From contig DJVU01000055.1 in the NCBI GenBank assembly GCA_002441345.1, positions 1 to 64,000 of the forward strand: DNA of 64,000 nucleotides. The letters run 5' to 3'. A program made the position numbers and the translations under genes. Below are positions 1 to 8,980 of this stretch, one piece after another. Each line of letters starts with the position of its first letter. The first letter of the stretch is position 1. Below the pieces are notes generated by a model, which had not been told where the DNA came from, ran no database searches, and saw only the letters and a list, made by a program, of their open reading frames with translations. The DNA is from Bacteroidales bacterium UBA6248. Lineage in GTDB: Bacteria > Bacteroidota > Bacteroidia > Bacteroidales > Lentimicrobiaceae.

Positions 1-2854
1 CCAGATGGCCGTACACGTGCCGCTTGGAAATGCTGCCGTTCTGGAAGCACAGTTGCTGATGCTTGCATCACACAATATTCTCAATCCCGCGAACGGAGCT
101 CCTATTACCGTTCCGTCGCAGGACATGGTTCTTGGTCTTTACTATATGACCAAGGGCCGTAAATCAATTCCTGAAAATCCCGTAAAGGGCGAAGGAATGC
201 ATTTCTATTCACCCGAAGAGGTTATCATAGCCTTTAACGAAAAAGTAGTTGATTTGCATGCTTTTGTTAAGGTAAGGTTAAAAATCAGGGAAAACGATGC
301 CATTGTTGAGAAACTCGTTGAGACTACAGTCGGTCGGGTACTCTTCAACCAGGTGGTACCGGAGGAATACGGTTATATCAATCAGCTGCTGACCAAGAAA
401 TCGCTTCGCGATATTATTGGTGACGTGCTGAAAAAAACCGGAACTGCCAAAACGGCCCAGTTCCTCGACGACATCAAGAACCTTGGGTATACCATGGCTT
501 TCAAGGGAGGACTTTCGTTTACACTGAGCGATGTTATCGTTCCTGAAGTCAAGGAAGAGCTTGTTTCTCAGGCTAATGAAGAGGTTGAAGAAGTGGTGGG
601 TAACTATAATATGGGATTCATCACCAATAACGAGCGTTACAATCAGATTATTGATATCTGGACACATACCAATTCTCGTCTGACGCACACGCTGATGGAA
701 AATCTGGCAAAAGACAAGCAGGGCTTTAACCCCGTTTATATGATGCTGGATTCCGGAGCCCGTGGTTCGAAGGAACAGATTCGTCAGCTTTCCGGTATGA
801 GGGGTCTAATGGCCAAGCCTCAGAAATCAGGAGCTACCGGAGGCGAAATTATCGAAAACCCGATTCTATCAAACTTCAAGGAAGGTCTTTCGGTTCTCGA
901 GTATTTTATTTCGACACACGGTGCCCGCAAGGGTCTTGCCGATACCGCTCTGAAGACCGCTGACGCAGGTTACCTTACCCGCCGGCTTGTTGACGTGGCC
1001 CAGGATGTGGTAATTACGGAGCCCGACTGCGGAACCCTCAGAGGACTGACAACTACGGCACTCAAGAAAAACGAGGAAGTTGTAGAGACACTTTACGATC
1101 GCATTCTCGGCAGGGTATCGCTGCACGATATTTATCATCCGCAAACCGGTGCTCTTATTGCAGATGCCGGACAGGAACTTACCGAGGAGATTTGTCAGGT
1201 TATCGAGGAATCGCCCATCGAAGCAGTTGAAATCCGTTCGGTACTTACCTGTGAATCAAAACAGGGCGTTTGTGCCAAGTGTTACGGACGAAACCTTGCT
1301 TCCGGCCGTATGGTTCAGAAAGGTGAAGCCGTTGGCGTTATCGCAGCCCAGTCGATCGGAGAACCCGGTACTCAGCTTACCCTTCGTACATTCCACGTCG
1401 GGGGTACTGCATCTAACATTTCGGTGGCCTCCCGTATCGAAGCTAAATACGATGGTATCCTCGAGATTGATGAGCTGAGGTATGTTGAATACGAAAATGC
1501 CGAAGGGAAAAAGTACGATATCGTAATCGGACGTTCTGCCGAGATGAGGATTGTTGACCGTAATACCGGAATCATTCTTTCCTCGGCTCACATTCCTTAT
1601 GGTGCAAACTTATATTTCCGCCAGGGCGATGAGGTGGCCAAAGGCAGACTGGTAAGTGACTGGGATCCTTACAATGCCGTGATCTTATCGGAAGTCAGCG
1701 GTAAGGTAGTGTTTGATAATATCGTTGAAGGATCTACCTACAGGGTTGAATCGGACGAACAAACGGGATACCACGATAAAGTTATCATCGAATCCAGGCA
1801 AAAGGCTAAAAATCCAAGTATTCGTATTGTCTCCGCCGATGGTTCCGATCTCAGAGTCTACGATATCCCTGTTGGAGCTCACATCATTGTGGAAGAAGGC
1901 CGCAACATCAAAGCCGGCGAAATTCTTGTAAAAATCCCCCGTGCCGTTGGTAAATCCGGCGACATCACGGGAGGTCTGCCCAGGGTTACCGAACTCTTCG
2001 AAGCCCGCAATCCATCCGATCCTGCTGTTGTTGCAGAAATCGATGGTGTGGTTTCATTTGGCAAGAAGCTGAAACGTGGTAACCGTGAGGTTATCATCAC
2101 TTCGAAAACCGGTGAAGAGAAGAGTTACCTGATTCCGACTTCAAAGCAGATTCTGGCTCAGGAAAACGACTACGTAAAGGCAGGTACTCCGCTGTCGGAA
2201 GGTGCAATGACGCCCAGCGATATCCTTGCCATCAAGGGTCCTATGAAGGTTCAGGAGTATATTGTGAATGAAATTCAGGAAGTTTACCGTCTTCAGGGTG
2301 TAAAGATCAACGACAAGCATTACGAGGTAATTGTACGCCAGATGATGCGCAAGGTTGAAGTTGCAGATCCGGGGGATACCAAGTTCCTTGAAGGTGAACT
2401 TGTAAACAAGATTGATTTTCATGATGAAAACGACTGGATCTTCGGCAAAAAGGTTGTTGTTAATCCTGGTGATTCAGCCAACCTTAAACCCGGTCAGATT
2501 GTTACTGCCCGCAAACTGCGCGATGAGAATTCGTTGCTCAAACGCCGCGACAAAAAGCTGGTGGATGCCCGCGATGCCCAGCCGGCAACGGCCAAACAGG
2601 TACTTCAGGGTATTACCAGAGCTTCGCTGCAAACCAAGAGCTTCATTTCAGCTGCATCGTTCCAGGAAACTACCAAGGTGCTTACCGTTGCATCCATCAA
2701 CGCCAAGAGCGACGAGTTGCTCGGCCTGAAAGAAAATGTAATTGTAGGACATCTGATTCCCGCAGGAACCGGATTGAGGGAGTACGACGACCTTATCGTT
2801 GGCTCGAAGGAAGAGTATGAAACTCTCTTAGCCTCGAAAGCCGATGAATTGTAA
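1..2854 (+). CDS. rpoC: RNA polymerase beta' subunit, C-terminal part (5' end outside window)
   Basis: This is the last about 950 residues of the largest RNA polymerase subunit, which forms half of the active-site cleft. The window opens inside the gene: reading frame continues upstream of the first in-window ATG at 5, which corresponds to the internal MAVHVPL segment of all beta' subunits. Visible landmarks are the bridge-helix region (LDSGARGSKEQIRQLSGMRG), the second zinc site (CESKQGVCAKC), and the trigger loop (GEPGTQLTLRTFH). The C-terminal end (SKEEYETLLASKADEL) is normal. A perfect 13-bp hairpin follows the stop. rpoB would be expected just upstream, outside the window. Identity is certain; only the truncation by the window edge is unusual. 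Confidence 0.98.
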   Translation, partial: QMAVHVPLGNAAVLEAQLLMLASHNILNPANGAPITVPSQDMVLGLYYMTKGRKSIPENPVKGEGMHFYSPEEVIIAFNEKVVDLHAFVKVRLKIRENDAIVEKLVETTVGRVLFNQVVPEEYGYINQLLTKKSLRDIIGDVLKKTGTAKTAQFLDDIKNLGYTMAFKGGLSFTLSDVIVPEVKEELVSQANEEVEEVVGNYNMGFITNNERYNQIIDIWTHTNSRLTHTLMENLAKDKQGFNPVYMMLDSGARGSKEQIRQLSGMRGLMAKPQKSGATGGEIIENPILSNFKEGLSVLEYFISTHGARKGLADTALKTADAGYLTRRLVDVAQDVVITEPDCGTLRGLTTTALKKNEEVVETLYDRILGRVSLHDIYHPQTGALIADAGQELTEEICQVIEESPIEAVEIRSVLTCESKQGVCAKCYGRNLASGRMVQKGEAVGVIAAQSIGEPGTQLTLRTFHVGGTASNISVASRIEAKYDGILEIDELRYVEYENAEGKKYDIVIGRSAEMRIVDRNTGIILSSAHIPYGANLYFRQGDEVAKGRLVSDWDPYNAVILSEVSGKVVFDNIVEGSTYRVESDEQTGYHDKVIIESRQKAKNPSIRIVSADGSDLRVYDIPVGAHIIVEEGRNIKAGEILVKIPRAVGKSGDITGGLPRVTELFEARNPSDPAVVAEIDGVVSFGKKLKRGNREVIITSKTGEEKSYLIPTSKQILAQENDYVKAGTPLSEGAMTPSDILAIKGPMKVQEYIVNEIQEVYRLQGVKINDKHYEVIVRQMMRKVEVADPGDTKFLEGELVNKIDFHDENDWIFGKKVVVNPGDSANLKPGQIVTARKLRDENSLLKRRDKKLVDARDAQPATAKQVLQGITRASLQTKSFISAASFQETTKVLTVASINAKSDELLGLKENVIVGHLIPAGTGLREYDDLIVGSKEEYETLLASKADEL

Positions 2855-2875
2855 TCTTTAAAAACTGAGATAGCG

Positions 2876-2905
2876 GAAGCGACAGGTTACTGAACCTGTC
2901 GCTTC
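2876..2905 (+). terminator. Perfect 13-bp hairpin after rpoC
   Basis: GAAGCGACAGGTT and AACCTGTCGCTTC form a perfect 13-bp stem with a 4-base loop (ACTG). It is followed only by TTAATTCT, so the U-tract is weak. It could be a partial terminator or an RNA-end protector between rpoC and the DUF3467 gene, which starts 37 bases later. Confidence 0.5.
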
Positions 2906-2941
2906 TTAATTCTCCGGAATAACCGAAAAAAGTACAAAGTC

Positions 2942-3247
2942 ATGAGCGACAACAAACAGAATCAGATTAACATTGAATTGAGCGACGAAACGGCAGAAGG
3001 TATCTATTCAAACCTTGCTATTATTACCCATTCAAATGCGGAATTTATAATTGATTTCGTTAAAATGATGCCCGGCGTTCCCAAAGCTAAGGTTAAGTCA
3101 AGGATCATTCTTACCCCGCAACATGCCAAACGGCTGATGAATGCACTCAGAGATAATATTTCAAAGTATGAATCCGTTCACGGAAACATCAAAGAATCGG
3201 ATACCAATGTTCCGTTCACCCTTGGAGGGCCAACAGCACAGGCTTAA
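2942..3247 (+). CDS. DUF3467 domain protein
   Basis: This 101-residue soluble protein belongs to the DUF3467 family: a short acidic-polar domain with the pattern IELSDETAEGIYSN near the start and LTPQHAKRLMNALRDNI near residue 60. The family's role is not known to me; in Bacteroidota it commonly follows rpoC, as here, 87 bases downstream. No membrane segment or signal peptide is visible. It is flanked by the hairpin at 2876-2905 and by a strong terminator at 3264-3294, so it probably forms the end of the rpoBC transcription unit. Family assignment is secure, function is not. Confidence 0.88.
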   Translation: MSDNKQNQINIELSDETAEGIYSNLAIITHSNAEFIIDFVKMMPGVPKAKVKSRIILTPQHAKRLMNALRDNISKYESVHGNIKESDTNVPFTLGGPTAQA

Positions 3248-3263
3248 GTAAAAATCCCGGAAA

Positions 3264-3294
3264 GGACCGGACATTGTTGTCTGGTCTTTTTTTT
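3264..3294 (+). terminator. Rho-independent terminator of the rpoC-DUF3467 unit
   Basis: GACCGGACA (3265-3273) pairs with TGTCTGGTC (3278-3286) with one G-T wobble and a TTGT loop, directly followed by eight T residues. This is a standard intrinsic terminator on the plus strand. Confidence 0.85.
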
Positions 3295-3365
3295 CCTCCG
3301 CATCCAAATGGAGGTCAGCTCAGGAAACCAACTATCACATATCTGGTTTTTACTGTTGCTCCGGT

Positions 3366-3644
3366 TTAATATCCGGGCGTTTCAATAAAGTCGGGCGCCG
3401 ATTGCATCATTTCCCGGATAGCAGTACCGAAGACAAGCAGCAGAATAAGTGTTATACACAAGGCTGTTATCAGCCACAGGAGGCTGGCTTTCGCCCATGC
3501 TTTACGCGGGTTTTGCCTGCTGCTGCCAAAAGCCCAGACCGAAAGCATGACCAGATTCACCACAGGAATAGCTGCAAGTAATAGAGTCAGCATCCAGTCG
3601 GCAACAGTCATTTTCCGTTCTGAAACCGGATCGGTTGTTTCCAT
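3366..3644 (-). CDS. Small two-helix membrane protein, unknown function
   Basis: A 92-residue protein if translation starts at the ATG at 3644 (METTDPVSERKMTVADWM). Longer in-frame starts exist up to 3770 but would run through the divergent intergenic region and a palindrome, so I prefer the inner start. Two hydrophobic segments are visible, about residues 14-35 (WMLTLLLAAIPVVNLVMLSV) and 50-72, separated by a basic loop (SSRQNPRKAWAK), which predicts a two-pass inner-membrane protein. I do not recognise the family and give no function. It is transcribed away from the UPF0316 gene. Confidence 0.6.
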   Translation of the reverse strand: METTDPVSERKMTVADWMLTLLLAAIPVVNLVMLSVWAFGSSRQNPRKAWAKASLLWLITALCITLILLLVFGTAIREMMQSAPDFIETPGY

Positions 3645-3751
3645 AATGTTGAAATTTGAGTATTTGGGTAAAAACTGCTGGAAAATTTTCTGTAAAGTAA
3701 ACAAAAACAAAATATTCCGGATTTGTGTCTGAAATTTCACTTTCCGGGAGT

Positions 3752-3770
3752 ATGCACCACCCTGGTGCAT
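3752..3770. promoter_or_regulatory. Palindrome between divergent genes, possible operator
   Basis: ATGCACCA and TGGTGCAT are perfect inverted 8-mers separated by CCC. The site lies between the divergent genes starting at 3644 (minus) and 3833 (plus), just upstream of the plus-strand promoter elements. It may be an operator or a short hairpin. Confidence 0.3.
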
Positions 3771-3781
3771 TTATCCTTACC

Positions 3782-3810
3782 TTTGCTCCATCAGTTTTCA
3801 ATTAACTTTG
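3782..3810 (+). promoter_or_regulatory. Bacteroidota-type promoter of the UPF0316 gene
   Basis: TTTG at 3782-3785 and TAACTTTG at 3803-3810 match the -33 and -7 elements used by the primary sigma factor of this phylum; the 17-base spacing is slightly short of the usual 19-21. The start codon is 22 bases downstream. Confidence 0.5.
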
Positions 3811-3832
3811 CAAAAGAATAAAATTTCCGGTT

Positions 3833-4435
3833 ATGGACCTTTCATTTCTTTTTGCTGCAGATTCGCCCATGTATACATGGGTAGTATTGCCATTGCTTAT
3901 TTTTCTCGCCCGAATAAGTGATCAGACCATTGGTACACTGAGGCTTATCTTTTTGTCTAAAGGGCAGAAGATGCTGGCACCGGTACTCGGCTTTTTTGAA
4001 GTGATTATCTGGCTTCTTGCAGTAGGGCAGATTATGAAGCACCTGGATAATGTTCTGTGCTATGTTGCTTATGGAGGCGGTTTTGCCATGGGAAACTACA
4101 TTGGTATGGTAATCGAAGAAAAGCTTTCGCTTGGAAGTGTACTGATACGGATCATACCTAAGAAGGATACAAGCGAGCTTATTGCATATCTCAGGGAAAA
4201 CAACTACGGGGTCACTTCTGTAAAAGCCCAGGGTAGTCGCGGAGAAGTGGATATCGTATTCAGTATTATTCAGCGAAAGGATATTGAACATGTGGTCGGT
4301 ATAATAAATCAGTTTAATCCGAACGCGTTTTATACCATTGAAGAAGTAAAGGCAATTAATGAGGGTATTTTCAAGAAACCCAGGCGAAAAACCATTTTCG
4401 ACAGTCTTTCCTCCGGAGTTAAAAAGAATAAATAA
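3833..4435 (+). CDS. UPF0316 / DUF2179 membrane protein
   Basis: A 200-residue protein with an N-terminal membrane domain (hydrophobic stretches at about residues 15-27, 45-70 and 75-90) followed by a cytosolic DUF2179-type domain of about 85 residues. It begins after an external N-terminus (MDLSFLFAADSPMYTWVVLP) and shows the family signature RISDQTIGTLRLIFLSKGQK. DUF2179 domains are small alpha/beta modules seen also in YitT-type proteins, where ligand binding is suspected; the function of this family is unsettled. A clear promoter precedes it and the DUF134 gene follows after 52 bases, so the two may be co-transcribed. Family call is firm, role unknown. Confidence 0.88.
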   Translation: MDLSFLFAADSPMYTWVVLPLLIFLARISDQTIGTLRLIFLSKGQKMLAPVLGFFEVIIWLLAVGQIMKHLDNVLCYVAYGGGFAMGNYIGMVIEEKLSLGSVLIRIIPKKDTSELIAYLRENNYGVTSVKAQGSRGEVDIVFSIIQRKDIEHVVGIINQFNPNAFYTIEEVKAINEGIFKKPRRKTIFDSLSSGVKKNK

Positions 4436-4487
4436 ACCGATTTGCCGGCTGCAGTTGCTGCACTTGCCGTTCAGTAAATAAAAACCG

Positions 4488-5066
4488 ATGCCCAGACCGA
4501 AACGTAATCGCCGGGTCTTTCGACCGCCACTGATAGGAGGTTTGTTGCCATACGGTTCATCGGCAGGCACAGCGGGTCAGCTGACGCTGCTTACCGAGGA
4601 ATACGAAGCAGTCCGCCTTGCCGATTATGAAGGGCTTTCACAGCAGGAATCGGCTGTTCAGATGGAGATTTCGCGGCCTACCTTTTCCAGGATATACGAA
4701 ACTGCCAGGCAAAAAATTGCCCGTGCACTTGTGGAAGGGTATTCGCTTGCTATTGAAGGCGGATCCATCGAGTTCGGGGAATCCTGGTATAAATGTACTC
4801 AGTGCAATACTGCGTTCAGCCTGGTAGCTAAAGGTGTTCCTGCTCCTGCATGCCCGGTATGCCGCAGCCATGAACTGAAAGAATATAAGGGAGATGCCCG
4901 GCAGTCAACGGCAGATCTGAAACCACGGCCTGCCGTGCATCAAACGGGGTATTGCATCTGCCCGCGCTGCGGACTCAGGGTTTCGCATCAGGCAGGAGTT
5001 CCCTGCCGCAGCCTGATTTGTCCCGACTGCAGCATTCCCATGATAAGAGAGCACCATCCGGTGTGA
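4488..5066 (+). CDS. DUF134 (UPF0251) DNA-binding protein with extra zinc ribbons
   Basis: The first about 100 residues match the DUF134/UPF0251 family: a basic start (MPRPKRNRRV), the segment LTEEYEAVRLADYEGLSQQE and a sigma-factor-like helix-turn-helix (SQQESAVQMEISRPTFSRIY). Usual family members end soon after. This one has 192 residues because two CxxC-type zinc ribbons follow: CTQCNTAF...CPVC at about 101-123 and CPRCGLRV...CPDC at about 158-178. It is probably a small transcription regulator; its target is unknown. It lies 41 bases before the PLP lyase gene and could be co-transcribed with it. Confidence 0.85.
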   Translation: MPRPKRNRRVFRPPLIGGLLPYGSSAGTAGQLTLLTEEYEAVRLADYEGLSQQESAVQMEISRPTFSRIYETARQKIARALVEGYSLAIEGGSIEFGESWYKCTQCNTAFSLVAKGVPAPACPVCRSHELKEYKGDARQSTADLKPRPAVHQTGYCICPRCGLRVSHQAGVPCRSLICPDCSIPMIREHHPV

Positions 5067-5107
5067 TGAAATCATTATAAAATCACAAAAGTTTAAACGT
5101 GTCAGAT

Positions 5108-6289
5108 ATGAAAAACAGCAAACTCGGGCTGAACTCACGCCTTATTCATGCAGGAGAATTTGAAAACCCGCTGGGTAGTGCCACGGTTCCCATCTACCAG
5201 ACTTCTACTTTTATTTTTGAAAACGCCGACCATGGTGCCCGCTGTTTTTCGGGTGAAGACGACGGGTACATTTACACACGCATAGGAAATCCCACCATTC
5301 ATGCACTCGAAACCCTGGTTGCAGACCTGGAAGGAGGAACAGCTGGGATTGCCACAAGTTCGGGCATGGCAGCCGTTAATACCCTGTATATGGCCTTGCT
5401 GAGCAAAGGCGATCATATGGTTAGCTCTGCCGCCGTTTATGGTCCGTCCAGAGTGGTGATGGAACAGCACTGGTCACGCTTCGGGGTTGAATCAACCTAC
5501 GTAAATACAGCTAACATCGATGAAATCAAAGCCGCATTCAGACCGGAGACCAAACTGCTGTACGTAGAAACACCTGCCAATCCCACAATGGATATTACCG
5601 ACCTGAAAGCCTGTGCCGAACTGGCTCACCAGCACGGTGCACTTCTTGTGGTTGACAATACTTTCTGCAGCCCGTACCTGCAACGACCCCTCGAACTGGG
5701 AGCAGATGCGGTTTTTCATTCAATGACAAAGTTTATAAACGGGCATGCCGATATTGTTGCCGGGATGATCGTTACCCGCGATAAAGCATTGGGCAGCAAG
5801 CTCAGAAGTATGATGGTGACCCTTGGATGCAACATGGATCCGCATCAGGCGTATATGGTCATACGGGGGGTAAAAACCCTGGGAATCAGAGTTGAACGCT
5901 CACAGGAGAATGCCATGAAGATTGCCCGCTTCCTTGAGTCACATCCAAGAGTAGCCTGGGTGAAGTATCCCGGTCTCGAATCGCATCCCCAACACAAACT
6001 TGCAAAACAACAGATGCACGGCTTCGGCTCCATGATAAGCTTTGAACTTAAAGGCGGTTTTGAAGCCGGCAAGGTACTTATGAATAACGTTGGACTGGCA
6101 ATTCTGGCAGTGTCGCTGGGAGGTGTGGAAACGTTGATTCAGCATCCGGCATCAATGACGCATTCCAAAGTTAGTGCAGAAGCTAAAATCAAAGCCGGTA
6201 TCACCGATGGACTGGTGCGCTATTCTGTTGGTATTGAAGATGTGGATGATCTTATTGCGGATCTTGAGCAGGGACTGGCTAAAATTTAA
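5108..6289 (+). CDS. Cys/Met metabolism PLP enzyme, methionine gamma-lyase-like
   Basis: A 393-residue fold-type I PLP enzyme of the trans-sulfuration family. Visible hallmarks are YTRIGNPT (about 56-63), the phosphate-binding SSGMAAV (84-90), VVDNTF (181-186) and the PLP lysine in SMTKFINGH (Lys208). Overall similarity is closest to methionine gamma-lyases and O-acetylhomoserine sulfhydrylases. The cysteine that methionine gamma-lyases carry two residues after the active-site tyrosine (YGC) is proline here (YGPSR, Tyr111-Pro113), so strict methionine gamma-lyase activity is doubtful; cystathionine or homocysteine lyase is possible. A GTG at 5099 is in frame, but the ATG at 5108 gives the conserved N-terminus. 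Confidence 0.8.
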   Translation: MKNSKLGLNSRLIHAGEFENPLGSATVPIYQTSTFIFENADHGARCFSGEDDGYIYTRIGNPTIHALETLVADLEGGTAGIATSSGMAAVNTLYMALLSKGDHMVSSAAVYGPSRVVMEQHWSRFGVESTYVNTANIDEIKAAFRPETKLLYVETPANPTMDITDLKACAELAHQHGALLVVDNTFCSPYLQRPLELGADAVFHSMTKFINGHADIVAGMIVTRDKALGSKLRSMMVTLGCNMDPHQAYMVIRGVKTLGIRVERSQENAMKIARFLESHPRVAWVKYPGLESHPQHKLAKQQMHGFGSMISFELKGGFEAGKVLMNNVGLAILAVSLGGVETLIQHPASMTHSKVSAEAKIKAGITDGLVRYSVGIEDVDDLIADLEQGLAKI

Positions 6290-6389
6290 GAAGATAAAGT
6301 AACATAAAGGCGAACAGTCCGTTTATTAAGAACAGGCAGCCTTTTGCTACCCGACTATCTGTTTCATAACCCGGCATAAAAGTTTGACT

Positions 6390-8717
6390 ATGCGGATTCT
6401 GTATCCCCTTGCCCTGGTTCTTGCATTGCTTTTTCTGGCTGGCTCTGCTCATTCCCAGAAGGTTGGACTTGTGCTTAGCGGAGGAGGAGCAAAAGGCGTT
6501 GCACACATCGGTGTAATCCGGGCACTGGAAGAGGCGAAAATTCCGATCGACTATATTACCGGAACATCTATGGGTGCCATTATTGGTGCTTTGTATGCAT
6601 CAGGGTATTCTCCTGACCAGATGGAAACAATTTTCAGGTCGGATGATTTCAAAAGCTGGATTTCGGGAAAGGTGGATGACAGGTATCGTTATTTGTTCAA
6701 AAAACCTGTACCGGATGCATCCTGGGTAGATTTCAGGTTCAAGATTGATTCGCTGATATCTCCGACTCTGCCATCGAATCTGGTTTCTCCTTTGCTCATG
6801 GATTTTGCTTTTCTTGAGATATATTCTGGTGCAGCGGCAGCATCCGGGTATAATTTCGATAGCCTGATGGTGCCTTACCGGTGTATTGCTTCCGATATAG
6901 CTGCCGGGGAGGCCATAGTGCTTAGCAACGGCGATCTGGCCAGCGCCGTAAGGGCTTCCATGACTTTCCCGTTTTACTTCAGACCCATCCGCATTAATGG
7001 TAAGATGCTGTTCGACGGGGGTATGTACAACAATTTCCCTTCCGATGTAATGTACGATGATTTTTTTCCGGATATCATTATCGGTAGTCTGGTAGCCGGA
7101 AATTTTACCGATCCCAAGGACGATAACATTGTATCACAACTAGAGAACATGCTGATGGTAAAGCAGAATTATTCCGTTTTGTGTGACAACAGCGTGATGA
7201 TACGGCCGCACATCCCCAGCGTCAATGTAATCGATTTCAGTAATACAATAGCATTTATTGATTCAGGTTATGTTGCAGCACGGCGTACGATACAGGAAAT
7301 CCGGAGTTTTGTGGTAGATGAAGTTTCACCGGATAGCGTGGCTGCAAAACGAAGAGCATTCAATGAAAAGAAACCGCCTCTGATTGTCGGCGATCTTAAA
7401 GTCAGCGGATTAAAAACCAGTCAGGTAGAGTATGTAAGTCATGTTCTTGGACTGGGAAAACCTCCTGCGCATATGTATATTGGAGAGGAAGAAGCGGAAA
7501 TTAAACCAAGAACACTTGATTACATCAAACCGGCCTATTTCAAACTGATGGCCGAAGATAAAATTGAGCATGTATATCCCCGTATGGCATACGACAGAGA
7601 GAGGGGGTTTTACAAGCTTTTTCTGGATGTTCAGAAAGAAACCCATCTTATTGCCGGAGTGGGTGGAGCCGTTACTTCAAGTGCCGTTAACGAACTTTCG
7701 CTTCATGTATTATACAATTACTGGACTCGTCTTTCTTATCAGGCAAAAGCCAATGCTTATTTCGGAAGGTTTTATAATTCTGCAATGATCGATGGAAGGG
7801 TCGATTTTGTGTATCCCCGGCCGTACTTTCTTAAAGCGAGGTTTACCTACAATAAATTCAACTATTTCAAGACAAATACGTATTTCTTTGAAGATGAAGA
7901 TCCATTTTTTCTGGTTGAGCGTGAACGGTTTCTGACTCTGATGGCAGGATGGCCGTTTACAGGTTCGGGAGTCGCTACCATCGATGTTACAACCGGAGTA
8001 AACCGGGACGATTATTTTCAGACAAACAATTATACCCGTAACGATACGCTCGACCGAACCAGTTTCAGGTATTTTTCGCCGGGAATAAATCTTGAATACA
8101 ATTCACTTAACCGCAAAGAATACGCCAGCAGCGGTGCAAAACTTAATGTGGAAGCCCGCTTTGTGACCGGTCGGGAATCGTTTATACCAGGAAGTACCGC
8201 GCCTGCCGGGTCAGGTGCCAGAAACAGTCACTCCTGGCTTATGGGCAGGGTTAATTACGAGAATTACTATGCTCGGATTAAGCGTATTAACCTGGGATTT
8301 TGTGTACAGGCATACTATTCCACTCAGGATTATTTCAGTAATTACACCTCCAGCATTCTGGCTGCCAGGCCATTTCAACCATTTCCCGAAGCGCTGACAC
8401 GTTTTATGCCACATTACAGGGCAAATAAGTTTATATCAGGCGGTACGAAAAATGTTTATGAAATCCGGCGTAACCTGGATTTCAGACTCGAAGGATATGT
8501 TTTTGTGCCGTTCAGAAGTATCAAGCAAAATTATATTACACGAAAAGCAGTACGGGCCGATAAAATATACGTGTATCCTATGGCTACTGCAGCTATGATT
8601 TATCATTCGCCGATTGGGCCTATTAGTTTTAACTTCAATTATTACTATGGAGAAGATCAGCAACTTACATTCTTTTTGAAATTCGGATATCTGATCTTCA
8701 ATAAGCGTCCATACTAA
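6390..8717 (+). CDS. Patatin-like phospholipase with Omp85-type barrel (PlpD-like)
   Basis: A 776-residue outer-membrane protein. It starts with a signal peptide (MRILYPLALVLALLFLAGSA), then a patatin domain with the oxyanion loop GGGAKG (31-36), the nucleophile motif GTSMG (Ser60) and DGG (Asp209), the Ser-Asp dyad of patatin lipases. After about residue 330 follow a POTRA-like segment and a C-terminal beta-barrel rich in alternating aromatic strands, ending in a short NKRPY tail. This order matches PlpD/type Vd autotransporter-like proteins, which are common in Bacteroidota; the substrate is probably phospholipid. An in-frame TTG at 6384 exists; the ATG at 6390 is preferred. Confidence 0.9.
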   Translation: MRILYPLALVLALLFLAGSAHSQKVGLVLSGGGAKGVAHIGVIRALEEAKIPIDYITGTSMGAIIGALYASGYSPDQMETIFRSDDFKSWISGKVDDRYRYLFKKPVPDASWVDFRFKIDSLISPTLPSNLVSPLLMDFAFLEIYSGAAAASGYNFDSLMVPYRCIASDIAAGEAIVLSNGDLASAVRASMTFPFYFRPIRINGKMLFDGGMYNNFPSDVMYDDFFPDIIIGSLVAGNFTDPKDDNIVSQLENMLMVKQNYSVLCDNSVMIRPHIPSVNVIDFSNTIAFIDSGYVAARRTIQEIRSFVVDEVSPDSVAAKRRAFNEKKPPLIVGDLKVSGLKTSQVEYVSHVLGLGKPPAHMYIGEEEAEIKPRTLDYIKPAYFKLMAEDKIEHVYPRMAYDRERGFYKLFLDVQKETHLIAGVGGAVTSSAVNELSLHVLYNYWTRLSYQAKANAYFGRFYNSAMIDGRVDFVYPRPYFLKARFTYNKFNYFKTNTYFFEDEDPFFLVERERFLTLMAGWPFTGSGVATIDVTTGVNRDDYFQTNNYTRNDTLDRTSFRYFSPGINLEYNSLNRKEYASSGAKLNVEARFVTGRESFIPGSTAPAGSGARNSHSWLMGRVNYENYYARIKRINLGFCVQAYYSTQDYFSNYTSSILAARPFQPFPEALTRFMPHYRANKFISGGTKNVYEIRRNLDFRLEGYVFVPFRSIKQNYITRKAVRADKIYVYPMATAAMIYHSPIGPISFNFNYYYGEDQQLTFFLKFGYLIFNKRPY

Positions 8718-8789
8718 AATATTACTGAGGCCGGGCTTATTTTTATGTTTAATATCGGGCTTTTAAAAGCGTTTACTAAATATAATTCT

Positions 8790-8797
8790 TATTTTTG
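8790..8797 (+). promoter_or_regulatory. Possible -7 element upstream of the DUF349 gene
   Basis: TATTTTTG fits TAnnTTTG, but no clear -33 element sits at the right distance and the start codon is 184 bases away, which would give a long leader. Confidence 0.3.
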
Positions 8798-8980
8798 CAG
8801 TCCTGTACAAAAATCAGAATCTAAACAACTGAAAAACACCAGTTAAATTCCCCCCTCCGGATACAATGCCATCGGCGTTTCAATTCTCTTCAATTTTATT
8901 TTTGACAGTTGAAATGACAGGGCAGAAGTTAATGGAGAAGTACGTCGAAAACCAGTATTCATCATTCAATTGAATTCTTC

